DNA of 64,000 bases from CAZBLK01 sp964492715 (GTDB lineage Bacteria > Bacillota > Clostridia > Lachnospirales > WRBF01): positions 8,073-72,072 of the forward strand of contig CAZBLK010000013.1 in NCBI GenBank assembly GCA_964492715.1, read 5' to 3'. The translations under genes and the position numbers were made by a program. Shown in pieces: positions 7,559 to 15,058 of this stretch. Below the pieces are notes generated by a model that was given only the letters and a program-made list of their open reading frames with translations, did no database searches and was not told where the DNA came from. Position 1 is the first letter of the stretch, and the number at the start of each line of letters is the position of its first letter.

Positions 7559-10500
7559 ATGAAACAAACACTGATTCCGCAAAGTATCAGCGCACTATAT
7601 AAAAACAGCCAAACAACTGCACTTAATACCCTTAAAGAAAAAAGCAAGAGTAACGCCCTAGACAGTGTAAAGGCAGGAAGCGTTGTTTCATTAACGCTTG
7701 TTGACAAAACCAAAGGTAAAGTAACACTCCGTTTAGACGACGAAACAACCTTTGAAGCTGATGCTTCAAAGGTTGTTGGCAATGTTGGGGAAACGCTGAA
7801 TTTTGAAGTTTTAAAAAGTGGAAACGGTGGCGTAAGTCTAAGGCAAATTAACAGCCAGCAAGAGAAGGGGCAAGATCAGGGGGCAGGGCAAGTACAAAGC
7901 GTTGACGGTTTGTCAACACAATCTGTTAAAGAGCTTTTTGAAAAAAGCGGCTTCTCTAAGGAAATTAATATTTTCAGCAAAGAATATTCCGAGGAGCAAG
8001 CAAAGGTTGCCGAAGCTTTGGCAAAAATTAAACAAAAAATAATGTATGCCCAAAACAATGTTTCGGCAAACGCTGTTTCACAGCTAACTTCGGCTGGAAT
8101 TTCTTTGGACAAAATCGACCTTGACCTTTTGACGTCTACAATCCGTGAAATTAAGTCGCAGCCCACAATTGAACAAACTAAAAAGTCGTTAGATGCAGTT
8201 CATAGCAAGCTTAATGATATAAAAGGCTTAAACGACAAAACAATTGTGAAGCTTTTGCGTGACGAGTCACCTTTAACGCTTGAAAACATTTATGTAGCAA
8301 AACATTCAGTAAAAGGCGACTATAATGGAGAGGCGAAAAAGCTTTCAAGTAGCGACTGGTCAAAGCTTTCACAAGAAATTTCAAAGCTGTTTGAGACAGA
8401 AGGGATTGAAAAAAGCCCTGAAAACTTAAAGCTTGCAAAGCTTATGGTTGAAAATGATGTTGCTGTAACAAAAGAAAATATTGACAAAGCACTGTTTCTT
8501 AAACACTTGAAAAACAACATAGACGACGCACTTGTAATTAGCGAAGCTGTTAAAAACATAGTAGCAAGCGGAAGTGTAGGGACAATTCCTCTTTATAACA
8601 TGTACAATTCAGCGAACAGCCAAGACGAAGCCGCTTCTGAATTGTCCGACGACATTGTTGCTGTTTTAAAGGCTTTACCAAAGCTTAACGACAGACACAT
8701 TGACCAGTTAGTTAGAAGCCAACTGCCAATTACACTTAAAAACTTAAAAGAGGTTTTGAACAACTCGCTTAATGTTGGAGGAAACAAACAAGAACAAAAA
8801 ACTTCTGAAAAGATAGATGCAATTACAGCAAAGCGCCAGCTCATGGAAATTCAGCTTAAAATGACAGAAGAATCGGCTGTTCGTCTTTCGCAAAAAGGAA
8901 TTTCAATTGACACAGAGCCTTTGAAAAAAGTGCTAGACGAGCTTCGCAAGCTTGAACAGGAAAGCTATGCTAAAAACCTTCGTATGGTTGGGGCTTCTGA
9001 CAGCCCTGAAAACGTTAAGCAAATGAACAATCTCTTTTCAATGATAAGGGAAATTTCGCCGCTTACAAACAACGTTTTCTCCTATGCGTTGCAACACAAA
9101 AACGAGTTGAACATTGAAGGCGTTCACAACGCTGTAAAAACGGCACAGCTTTTTAAAGACCTTGAAACGTTTGCAACCGTCCCAAGCACACGGTTTAACG
9201 ACTCTTTTGCAAAAATTAAAGACCAGTTTAAACCGCTTGTAGAAGAACTTGGCTTAAACGCAACAGAGCAAAACGTTAGGGCCGCCGCCATTTTATCTAA
9301 AAATGAAATGGACGTAACCGAAGAAAACATAATTTCGGTTAAAACGGTTGACGCAAAAATTACCGAGGTGCGAAACAGGCTTCACCCAAACATTGCGGCT
9401 TCAATTATAAAAGATGGGCTAAACCCTGCAAAGCTACATGTTGACGACGTAATAAAATATATAGACGACTTCAGCGCAAAATACGCCGATGACTTATCCG
9501 ACAAAATTCCAGAGCTTGTTGCAGAAATGGACAGGGATAAACAGCTTACAGACGACCAGCGTGACTCTATGATTGCGATTTATCGTATGTTAAACACAAT
9601 TTCGCAAAACGGCTCAGCGGCTTTAGGTGTAGTAGTAAAAAATGACATTGATTTAACTCTTGGCAACATGCTTTCGGCATCAAAATACTTTAAAGAAACT
9701 TCGGGCAAAAAATCCAAGCTGGACTACACAGTTGATGAAAACTTTGGCTCACTTGAACAAATTGTTCGTGACGAAAGCAACATTGCAGCAGCATTTGAAA
9801 AAACAGAGCAGGTGAAGGCTTATCACACGCTTGTAGCAAAGCAGCTTGCTGAAAACTGCACAGTTTCTGCGCTAAAAAAGGTTGTTTCAAGCAACGATAA
9901 CATTTTGAACATGCCTCTTGATGCAGTTGCAGAAATGGTTGCGGCAGCAAACGAGGAAAGTAATTTGGTGAAGCAGGAGGAAATTCAGAGCGAGCAAATG
10001 GCACAGCAAATTTCTGAAAAGTTAAATGTTTCGGCAGAAGCAGTTAAACTTTTGCAAGAAAGCAACGCTCCAGTGACGCTTGCAAACATTGGTGTAATGC
10101 AAAGCCTAATGAAAAACCAATTTTTTGTTGCAGACAGTTTGAACAGCCTTGACGAACATGAGCTAAACGAAAATGAATTAAATGGAATTAAAGCGCAATT
10201 GCTTGACACTTCGCTTGACAAACTTGCAGATGGCAAGTCGCCAAACGAAGTTTTGGACGACATTTCGGAACAATTGTCAAACATTTGGGAAAACAGCAAA
10301 AGCCCTGACTTGATGAAACAAATTAAGCTTATACAGTCGGCAATTAAAGTTTCGCAATTTACAGAGAAGCCGACCAGCAACAGCTTTAAGCTTCCAATAG
10401 CATTAAACGGAAAAATTGCAGGGCTTAATATGTATGTAATAAATGAAAATGTGTCGGCTACGGACGACATTAAGCTTGCGTTTTCAATAAACACAAGCAA

Positions 10501-10768
10501 TTTGTCAAACGTTTCAGCTATAGTCACGGTTTCGGGTGATAATGCTTCAATTGAAGTTTCTTCGGACAACACAAAGTCTTTGGCGTTTTTGAAAGAAAAC
10601 ACTAGTGTGCTAGAGAAATTTGTTAATGACGCTGGGTTTAACTTAACATATGTTTCGTTTGGTGAGGCAGATACTAACACAAATGTAAACGAAGAAAGTT
10701 TTGCTGGACAAATTCAACCGCAAGCTAGGGAAATTGAACTTCATTCAACTTATAACGAAGTCGTTTAG
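7559..10768 (+). CDS. large flagellar-operon protein with repeated helical units (possibly DUF6240)
   Basis: This 1069-residue protein begins 28 bases after flagellin and follows a GAGGTG site. Residues about 45-100 look like a small beta domain (VVSLTLVDKTKGKVTLRLDDETTFEA). The rest is mostly alpha-helical. A degenerate unit of the form P/D-[VIL]-T-x-x-N-[IL] recurs at about residues 237, 301, 389, 584, 697 and 837, spaced 60-200 residues apart. There is no signal peptide or membrane segment. The last 130 residues look beta-rich, somewhat like the end of hook-length control proteins. It resembles proteins annotated DUF6240 near flagellin in Lachnospiraceae, from memory. It is not FliD. Its role is unknown; flagellar assembly is inferred from context. 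Confidence 0.75.
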   Translation: MKQTLIPQSISALYKNSQTTALNTLKEKSKSNALDSVKAGSVVSLTLVDKTKGKVTLRLDDETTFEADASKVVGNVGETLNFEVLKSGNGGVSLRQINSQQEKGQDQGAGQVQSVDGLSTQSVKELFEKSGFSKEINIFSKEYSEEQAKVAEALAKIKQKIMYAQNNVSANAVSQLTSAGISLDKIDLDLLTSTIREIKSQPTIEQTKKSLDAVHSKLNDIKGLNDKTIVKLLRDESPLTLENIYVAKHSVKGDYNGEAKKLSSSDWSKLSQEISKLFETEGIEKSPENLKLAKLMVENDVAVTKENIDKALFLKHLKNNIDDALVISEAVKNIVASGSVGTIPLYNMYNSANSQDEAASELSDDIVAVLKALPKLNDRHIDQLVRSQLPITLKNLKEVLNNSLNVGGNKQEQKTSEKIDAITAKRQLMEIQLKMTEESAVRLSQKGISIDTEPLKKVLDELRKLEQESYAKNLRMVGASDSPENVKQMNNLFSMIREISPLTNNVFSYALQHKNELNIEGVHNAVKTAQLFKDLETFATVPSTRFNDSFAKIKDQFKPLVEELGLNATEQNVRAAAILSKNEMDVTEENIISVKTVDAKITEVRNRLHPNIAASIIKDGLNPAKLHVDDVIKYIDDFSAKYADDLSDKIPELVAEMDRDKQLTDDQRDSMIAIYRMLNTISQNGSAALGVVVKNDIDLTLGNMLSASKYFKETSGKKSKLDYTVDENFGSLEQIVRDESNIAAAFEKTEQVKAYHTLVAKQLAENCTVSALKKVVSSNDNILNMPLDAVAEMVAAANEESNLVKQEEIQSEQMAQQISEKLNVSAEAVKLLQESNAPVTLANIGVMQSLMKNQFFVADSLNSLDEHELNENELNGIKAQLLDTSLDKLADGKSPNEVLDDISEQLSNIWENSKSPDLMKQIKLIQSAIKVSQFTEKPTSNSFKLPIALNGKIAGLNMYVINENVSATDDIKLAFSINTSNLSNVSAIVTVSGDNASIEVSSDNTKSLAFLKENTSVLEKFVNDAGFNLTYVSFGEADTNTNVNEESFAGQIQPQAREIELHSTYNEVV

Positions 10769-10786
10769 ATGATAGGATATTGATTT

Positions 10787-10936
10787 ATGGAAAAGGACAC
10801 AAAGCTTCCAAAAAAAATTTTACAGCTTGTTTCGGGCGTTGTAAAATATATAGACGAGGTAGACAGCAAGGCTTCCACTTTAAAAAATGGGAAGCCTGAT
10901 GCTGTTTCAAATTTAAAGACGTTTAAAGATGTTTAA
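10787..10936 (+). CDS. 49-residue protein in the flagellin operon
   Basis: A short frame of 49 codons lies between the 1069-residue gene and fliS, with an AGGAT ribosome-like site 6 bases before its ATG. The product is basic and amphipathic (KLPKKILQLVSGVVKYIDEVDSK). Spacing of 18 bases to the upstream stop and 29 to fliS fits one transcript. No family is recognised; it might be a FlaG-like or chaperone-like accessory, but nothing in the sequence proves this. Confidence 0.6.
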   Translation: MEKDTKLPKKILQLVSGVVKYIDEVDSKASTLKNGKPDAVSNLKTFKDV

Positions 10937-10965
10937 AGAGTAAGTATGGCAGGCGAGGGGTGCAT

Positions 10966-11448
10966 ATGGAACTTTCAAAAGAGCTTACAATGGAAGACTA
11001 CACCGCAAGGGTAACTACAGCAACACCTTTGCAGCTTGTTATAATTAATTATGAGCTGCTTTTACGCCATTTAAAAAACGCTCGAGAAGCCGATATTGAA
11101 GCGTGTAAAGATAACTTAAAGCGTGCAGTAGACTTTAATGGGCTTTTAATTGATTCACTTGATTTTAACTACGGCATAAGCAAAGAACTTTTACCGCTTT
11201 ATGTATATGTTAATAAGCTTCTAATTGGTGCGTTGGCTAAGGATAACATCGAGGCTGTAAAAGAAATTATTGCAGAAGCAGAAAAAATTATGTATGGCTT
11301 GCTTGAAAGTTGGGTAGAGCTAGAAAAAAATGATACGTCAAAGCCTGTTATTGAAGGCGCAGAGCAAATTTATGCTGGGTTAACATATGGCAAAGGTATG
11401 CTTAACGAAATTGTTTTAGATGACGGCGACAGAGGGTTTAAAGCTTAA
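10966..11448 (+). CDS. fliS: flagellar secretion chaperone FliS
   Basis: FliS binds the C-terminus of unexported flagellin and keeps it from polymerising in the cytoplasm. The 160-residue product is all-helical with the typical TATPLQLVIINYELLLRHLKNA start and a FNGLLIDSLDFNYGISKELLPLYVYVNKLL middle. It is slightly longer than usual FliS (about 130), with an extra C-terminal tail. I chose the ATG at 10966 because GCGAGGGG ends 5 bases before it; a GTG two codons upstream overlaps that site. It closes the flagellin operon. Confidence 0.88.
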   Translation: MELSKELTMEDYTARVTTATPLQLVIINYELLLRHLKNAREADIEACKDNLKRAVDFNGLLIDSLDFNYGISKELLPLYVYVNKLLIGALAKDNIEAVKEIIAEAEKIMYGLLESWVELEKNDTSKPVIEGAEQIYAGLTYGKGMLNEIVLDDGDRGFKA

Positions 11449-11462
11449 AAACCTGCCACGCC

Positions 11463-11520
11463 TATAGCAATTCTGCTTTTAATGATGTTGGTGTAGGCAT
11501 ATTAAAACAGAATTGCTATA
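11463..11520. repeat. short family A repeat with perfect 13-bp ends
   Basis: 58 bp bounded by TATAGCAATTCTG and its exact inverse CAGAATTGCTATA. The core is shortened relative to other family A copies. It lies between converging genes and could also serve as a transcription stop. Confidence 0.8.
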
Positions 11521-11539
11521 AGGGCTGTGGTTGTTAGTT

Positions 11540-11809
11540 TTAAAAAAACTTTTGTAAAATCCTGCCGAAACTTTCCCTTTCGGCTGGAGTTAAATCTTCC
11601 ATAATTGCTTCAACCATAATTTTGCGTTCAGCTTTTGTAATTGCTTTGCCGTGTGGGCTGCTGTTTAGAAACGCCATTATAAGCATGACGGATTCAGCTT
11701 GGCTTTTGCCGTTAATCCTAACCATAAGCTCTTTAAGCGCAGAAACACGCTGACTATCTACACCTTTAAAAGCTTCCTTTTGCAAAATTTTATCAATATC
11801 AATTGCCAT
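11540..11809 (-). CDS. hypothetical helical protein, 89 residues
   Basis: The product is small, soluble and helical (ALKELMVRINGKSQAESVMLIMAFL, KAERKIMVEAIMEDLTPAERESFGRI). An AGGTG site precedes the ATG. It begins 14 bases after the stop of the 229-residue gene, so the two form a bicistron. Both end in short Leu/Met-rich helices and both mention multi-helix repeats, so they may be partners. I do not recognise the family. Confidence 0.6.
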   Translation of the reverse strand: MAIDIDKILQKEAFKGVDSQRVSALKELMVRINGKSQAESVMLIMAFLNSSPHGKAITKAERKIMVEAIMEDLTPAERESFGRILQKFF

Positions 11810-11823
11810 TTAGTTGCAGCACC

Positions 11824-12513
11824 TCAATTCGTATTTATTTTTTTCAACAACTCTTTTATATCCAACAATTTCATAATTAGTTCAATTTGTGCTTGTTTTT
11901 CTTTTGGCATGTGAGGGCGAATTGCATTAAGCATTTCCTTTTTGTAATTACCGTCTCTTTTTTTAAAGCTCATTGCTGTAATTTCATTTTCAAACTTCCC
12001 TTGCTCTAACGTTTCGTTTCTTACGTTTCCGTACATTTCAATTACACTTTTAAGCTCAAAAAGCTTGACCATTACGCCAATGGTTCGTTGGCTTTCCAAG
12101 CTTAAATAAGGTATTGCGGCTTTTATTCCTAAAAGCTCGTCTGTATGTATTGGGTCGTCAAAGTATTTTAGTGCAGTAGTTTTTTTTGGTTCTTCTTTAT
12201 TACTAAATGATTGTTTTGAAAACTGAGGTTTTTCCTGCTCTGTCTTGTTTTCTTCAAGGTTTTCAGTTTTAATATCATGGTTATCTTCTTGTTCTTCTTG
12301 CCTATCGAGTGGTTTATTAAAAGCATTTACCGCCTGCATAATTTCAATCATTTTCATTGCATTTGCAATTGAACCAAAACTATTTCCAGTTTCGTCTTGC
12401 TGTTTGTTTTCAGAACTGTTAGTATTTTCAGGCTTTGTACCTTGCCCTAAAGCTTCCTTTATTGTCATTACCTTTTCAAGCATATTAAACATTTCTAAAT
12501 TGCTGTTATCCAT
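11824..12513 (-). CDS. hypothetical protein, 229 residues, first gene of a bicistron
   Basis: The N-terminal half (about residues 20-125) is low-complexity and rich in Glu, Gln, Asn and Lys, probably disordered. The C-terminal half is helical (LSLESQRTIGVMVKLFELKSVIEMYG, KEKQAQIELIMKLLDIKELLKKI). There is no membrane segment or signal. A GGAGTGG site lies before the ATG. It is followed by the 89-residue gene on the same transcript. Disordered linker plus helical domain suggests an adaptor or assembly protein, but this is inference only. Confidence 0.6.
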   Translation of the reverse strand: MDNSNLEMFNMLEKVMTIKEALGQGTKPENTNSSENKQQDETGNSFGSIANAMKMIEIMQAVNAFNKPLDRQEEQEDNHDIKTENLEENKTEQEKPQFSKQSFSNKEEPKKTTALKYFDDPIHTDELLGIKAAIPYLSLESQRTIGVMVKLFELKSVIEMYGNVRNETLEQGKFENEITAMSFKKRDGNYKKEMLNAIRPHMPKEKQAQIELIMKLLDIKELLKKINTN

Positions 12514-12550
12514 TTAACCACTCCAAACAATTCCCAAAAAAATGATATTA

Positions 12551-12655
12551 TATAGCAATTTTAGTTTTTAACGATATTGGCAGAGGGAAGCCAAACGCCT
12601 AGTTGTTTGGCATTTTGACCGATAGACAATGTCGATTAAAAACGGAATTGCTATA
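12551..12655. repeat. family A palindromic repeat
   Basis: About 105 bp, TATAGCAATTTT to GGAATTGCTATA, with inner GCCAAACGCC and GTTTGGC. It shares its terminal TATA with the family B element that follows, as if one had inserted at the end of the other. Together they fill the 390-bp gap between 12514 and 12907. Confidence 0.85.
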
Positions 12656-12754
12656 GCAATTTGAGTTTTTATAGTCACTATTTTGCGGCAAAAATATCGA
12701 ACGATTCAACTATTTTTAGCACAAAATGGTGAACTGTTTATTCAAATTGCGATA
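12652..12754. repeat. family B palindromic repeat
   Basis: About 103 bp from TATAGCAATTTGAG to CAAATTGCGATA. The core contains GGCAAAAATATCGAACG and GCACAAAATGGTGAAC, shared with the copies at 17120, 38732, 52588, 52911 and 60233. Confidence 0.85.
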
Positions 12755-12810
12755 CTTTGAATGTTATAATAAAATATGCGATAACATGCAATTTAAGAAT
12801 AAAATTGTAT

Positions 12811-12858
12811 AAAAAGGTAAGGCGGCTTTGCATTGACTTAAAGCCACGCAAAACCGCC
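12811..12858 (-). terminator. terminator of the Gly-rich peptide gene
   Basis: On the minus strand GGCGGTTTTGC pairs with GCAAAGCCGCC, followed by a T-rich run (TTACCTTTTT). Confidence 0.65.
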
Positions 12859-12907
12859 ATAGGCTATAGCTTTTGCAATGCAAAAAAAGGCTTGCTTTAC
12901 AAAATGT

Positions 12908-13108
12908 CTACATGCCTGCTTCCATCATTTTGTAGCCGCCCCAGCCGCCGCCACCTTGCCCTTGCATACACATAAGGAGCACGATGATGAGAAGTAAGTC
13001 TGACCCTCCGTCATTATTGTTTCCACAAAGACAAAGAATAAGAATTAAAAACATCATGTTGTTGCCTAAGCCGCCACCGCCACTACAGTTACCGCCAAAC
13101 ATACCCAT
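12908..13108 (-). CDS. Gly-rich, hydrophobic 66-residue peptide
   Basis: The peptide alternates glycine clusters (GGNCSGGGGLGNN, GQGGGGWGGY) with hydrophobic stretches (MMFLILILCLC, DLLLIIVLLMCM). AGGAGG lies 7 bases before the ATG and a terminator follows, so it is a well-formed single gene. The composition recalls small Gly-rich YjcZ-type sporulation or coat peptides in spore formers, but the similarity is only compositional. Location in a membrane or at a spore surface layer is plausible. Confidence 0.65.
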   Translation of the reverse strand: MGMFGGNCSGGGGLGNNMMFLILILCLCGNNNDGGSDLLLIIVLLMCMQGQGGGGWGGYKMMEAGM

Positions 13109-13242
13109 AAAACAGCCTCCTTGTTATATATCTGCTTAAAATTTCAAGCAGAAAAATATGATAACAATTGTATTTTATGAAGTATGTGTTGGAATGTTTC
13201 CTAATTATTGTAATTATAAATTTATGTGATGTAATTTTAAAT

Positions 13243-13287
13243 AAAAAAATGGCTGCCCACATTTTAATTGTGACACAGCCATTTTTA
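13243..13287 (-). terminator. terminator of the AtoE-type transporter gene
   Basis: AAAAATGGCTG and CAGCCATTTTT flank a 20-base loop and end in T-runs in both directions. It directly abuts the stop codon at 13288. Confidence 0.8.
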
Positions 13288-14637
13288 TTAGAACATAAGA
13301 AGCATTGGGAAAAACCCAACCAACAAAAACCCTGTACAAATAACAAAACCAGATACAAGCAAACAAATAACGCAAAAGCCCATAATGTCCCTTGCGCCAA
13401 GCCCAGCAATGCCCAAAGCAGGAAGTGCCCAAAACGGTTGAAGCATGTTAGTCCAAGCATCCCCCCAAGCAATTGCCATAGCTGTAATTGCAGGCGAAAC
13501 GTTAAGCTCCAAGCCAGCAGGCATCATAATAGGTGCTTGAACAGCCCATTGTCCGCCACCAGAAGGAACAAAAAAGTTTACAAGCCCTGCACTTAAAAAC
13601 GTAAACAATGGAAATGTAACGTTGTTTGAAATGCTTACGAAGAAAGTGGAGAAAACTCCGGCAAGCGACAAACCAGTTACAGCACTAACGCCTGTCATCA
13701 TACCCATAATACCAGCATAAAATGGGAATTGCAGCAAAATTCCGCCGCAACCTTTGACGGCCGCGTTTATTGCTTGCACGTAGCGAATTGGCGTTCCGTG
13801 AAGAATAATTCCCAACATAAGAATTATTAAATTAACAATGTTCAAATCTAACACAAAGCCTTTTGTTGCAAAGTGGTAAACTATGTAAGCTAAAGCTAAT
13901 GCGCCAGTAATCATTGAAAGAACTGTGCTTCTTTCAAGAAACTCAGCAGGGGTTTTTGCTTTACCATAAACAACTTCGTCTTCGTCTACCAAAAGTTTTG
14001 GGTCGATAGAAACAACTTTGTCGTCTGCTGGGTGCATTTTTGCATTAATAAATGGAAGAATAACAAAAAGTGCAACTACAATCAAAAGGTTAAACGGTGA
14101 AAAAATAGTCATTGTAGTTGGCACTGGGTCTACAAAAGCATTTTCTCCAGCAACTGTAAGCGGAATAGAGCCAGAAATTCCACCATGCCAAACCAAAAAG
14201 CCAGAGTATGCCGAAGCGATAAGCAGACGGTAGTCAACCTTTTTAACTACTCTTGCAATTTCCTTTGCAAAAATTGCGCCGATAACAAGCCCGAAACCCC
14301 AGTTAAACCAACATGCAATTACTGAAATTACAGTAACAGTGATAATTGCTTGAACAGGTGTTTTTGGTATAGAGGCAAGCTTTCTTATAACCTTTTTAAC
14401 AGGAGGGGCACTAGCCAAAGCAGAACCAAGCACCAATACCAGAGCCATCTGCATGGAAAAAGCAAGCAGTGACCAAACCCCAGAACCCCAGTTTTTCGCC
14501 ATGTCTAAAGGCCCTTGACCAGTAAGTGGGATTCCGAGAATAAATACAAAAATTGTAAGTATTATACAGAAAATAAACGGGTCTGGAAGGTACTTTTGAA
14601 CTACCGTAACACAACCATTTGTAAATTTTTTAAACAA
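13288..14637 (-). CDS. atoE: AtoE-family short-chain fatty acid transporter
   Basis: A 449-residue polytopic membrane protein with about 11-12 hydrophobic helices. It matches the AtoE/TIGR00366 family, which moves short-chain fatty acids such as butyrate or acetoacetate. Family-like stretches are KYLPDPFIFCIILTIFVF, ACWFNWGFGLVIGAIFAKEIAR, YSGFLVWHGGISGSIPL, FVPSGGGQWAVQAPIMMPA and WGDAWTNMLQPFWALP. The start is TTG at 14637, seven bases after AGGAGG. It is a single gene with its own terminator. In an anaerobic fermenter it may export or reclaim acids; the exact substrate is not readable. Confidence 0.85.
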   Translation of the reverse strand: MFKKFTNGCVTVVQKYLPDPFIFCIILTIFVFILGIPLTGQGPLDMAKNWGSGVWSLLAFSMQMALVLVLGSALASAPPVKKVIRKLASIPKTPVQAIITVTVISVIACWFNWGFGLVIGAIFAKEIARVVKKVDYRLLIASAYSGFLVWHGGISGSIPLTVAGENAFVDPVPTTMTIFSPFNLLIVVALFVILPFINAKMHPADDKVVSIDPKLLVDEDEVVYGKAKTPAEFLERSTVLSMITGALALAYIVYHFATKGFVLDLNIVNLIILMLGIILHGTPIRYVQAINAAVKGCGGILLQFPFYAGIMGMMTGVSAVTGLSLAGVFSTFFVSISNNVTFPLFTFLSAGLVNFFVPSGGGQWAVQAPIMMPAGLELNVSPAITAMAIAWGDAWTNMLQPFWALPALGIAGLGARDIMGFCVICLLVSGFVICTGFLLVGFFPMLLMF

Positions 14638-14679
14638 GTAAAAACCTCCTTATGTAGTCAGTGCAGGTAAGCTCTAATC

Positions 14680-14782
14680 TATAGCAATTCCACTTTTTAA
14701 CGATATTGGCATAGAAAGCCAAACGCTAGTTGTTTGGTGGTTTCTACCGATAGACAATGTCGAATAAAAAGGGATTTCTATA
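14680..14782. repeat. family A palindromic repeat
   Basis: About 103 bp with TATAGCAATTCC at the left, inner GCCAAACG...GTTTGG and a decayed right end (GGGATTTCTATA). It lies just upstream of the AtoE-type gene. The rest of the gap to 14995 is AT-rich and shows nothing else I can support. Confidence 0.8.
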
Positions 14783-14995
14783 GGTAACTGCACAGTAGTT
14801 ATACCACCAAAATAATCGGCTAAGATTATAATAGTTTAGTATAATTGTATGTATTGACAATATTATAACATTTTATAAATAGAATTCAACATTTTTTGTT
14901 TAATATTTCATAGTTAATTTTAATAAAGGCAATTTGCTAAAGCCATTAAGGTTTTTACTACATTAATATAGTATAAATATATAAACAGTACATAT

Positions 14996-15034
14996 AAAAA
15001 AACAGCTTTAAATAGTTAAACAATTAAAAGCTGT
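14996..15034 (-). terminator. terminator of the diguanylate cyclase gene
   Basis: On the minus strand ACAGCTTTTAA and TTAAAGCTGT form a stem followed by seven T. Confidence 0.75.
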
Positions 15035-15058
15035 CAGCTAAAGCTATAATTATTCATC

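Noticed and set aside
9985..10680. 231-codon minus-strand frame
   Set aside because: It is antisense to the large flagellar-operon gene, is Ser/Phe-rich as expected from the reverse of Glu/Lys codons, and lacks a ribosome site.
13089..13596. Reading frames of 127 and 142 codons between the Gly-rich gene and the AtoE-type gene
   Set aside because: They overlap the AtoE-type coding end and its terminator in other frames and have no ribosome site.
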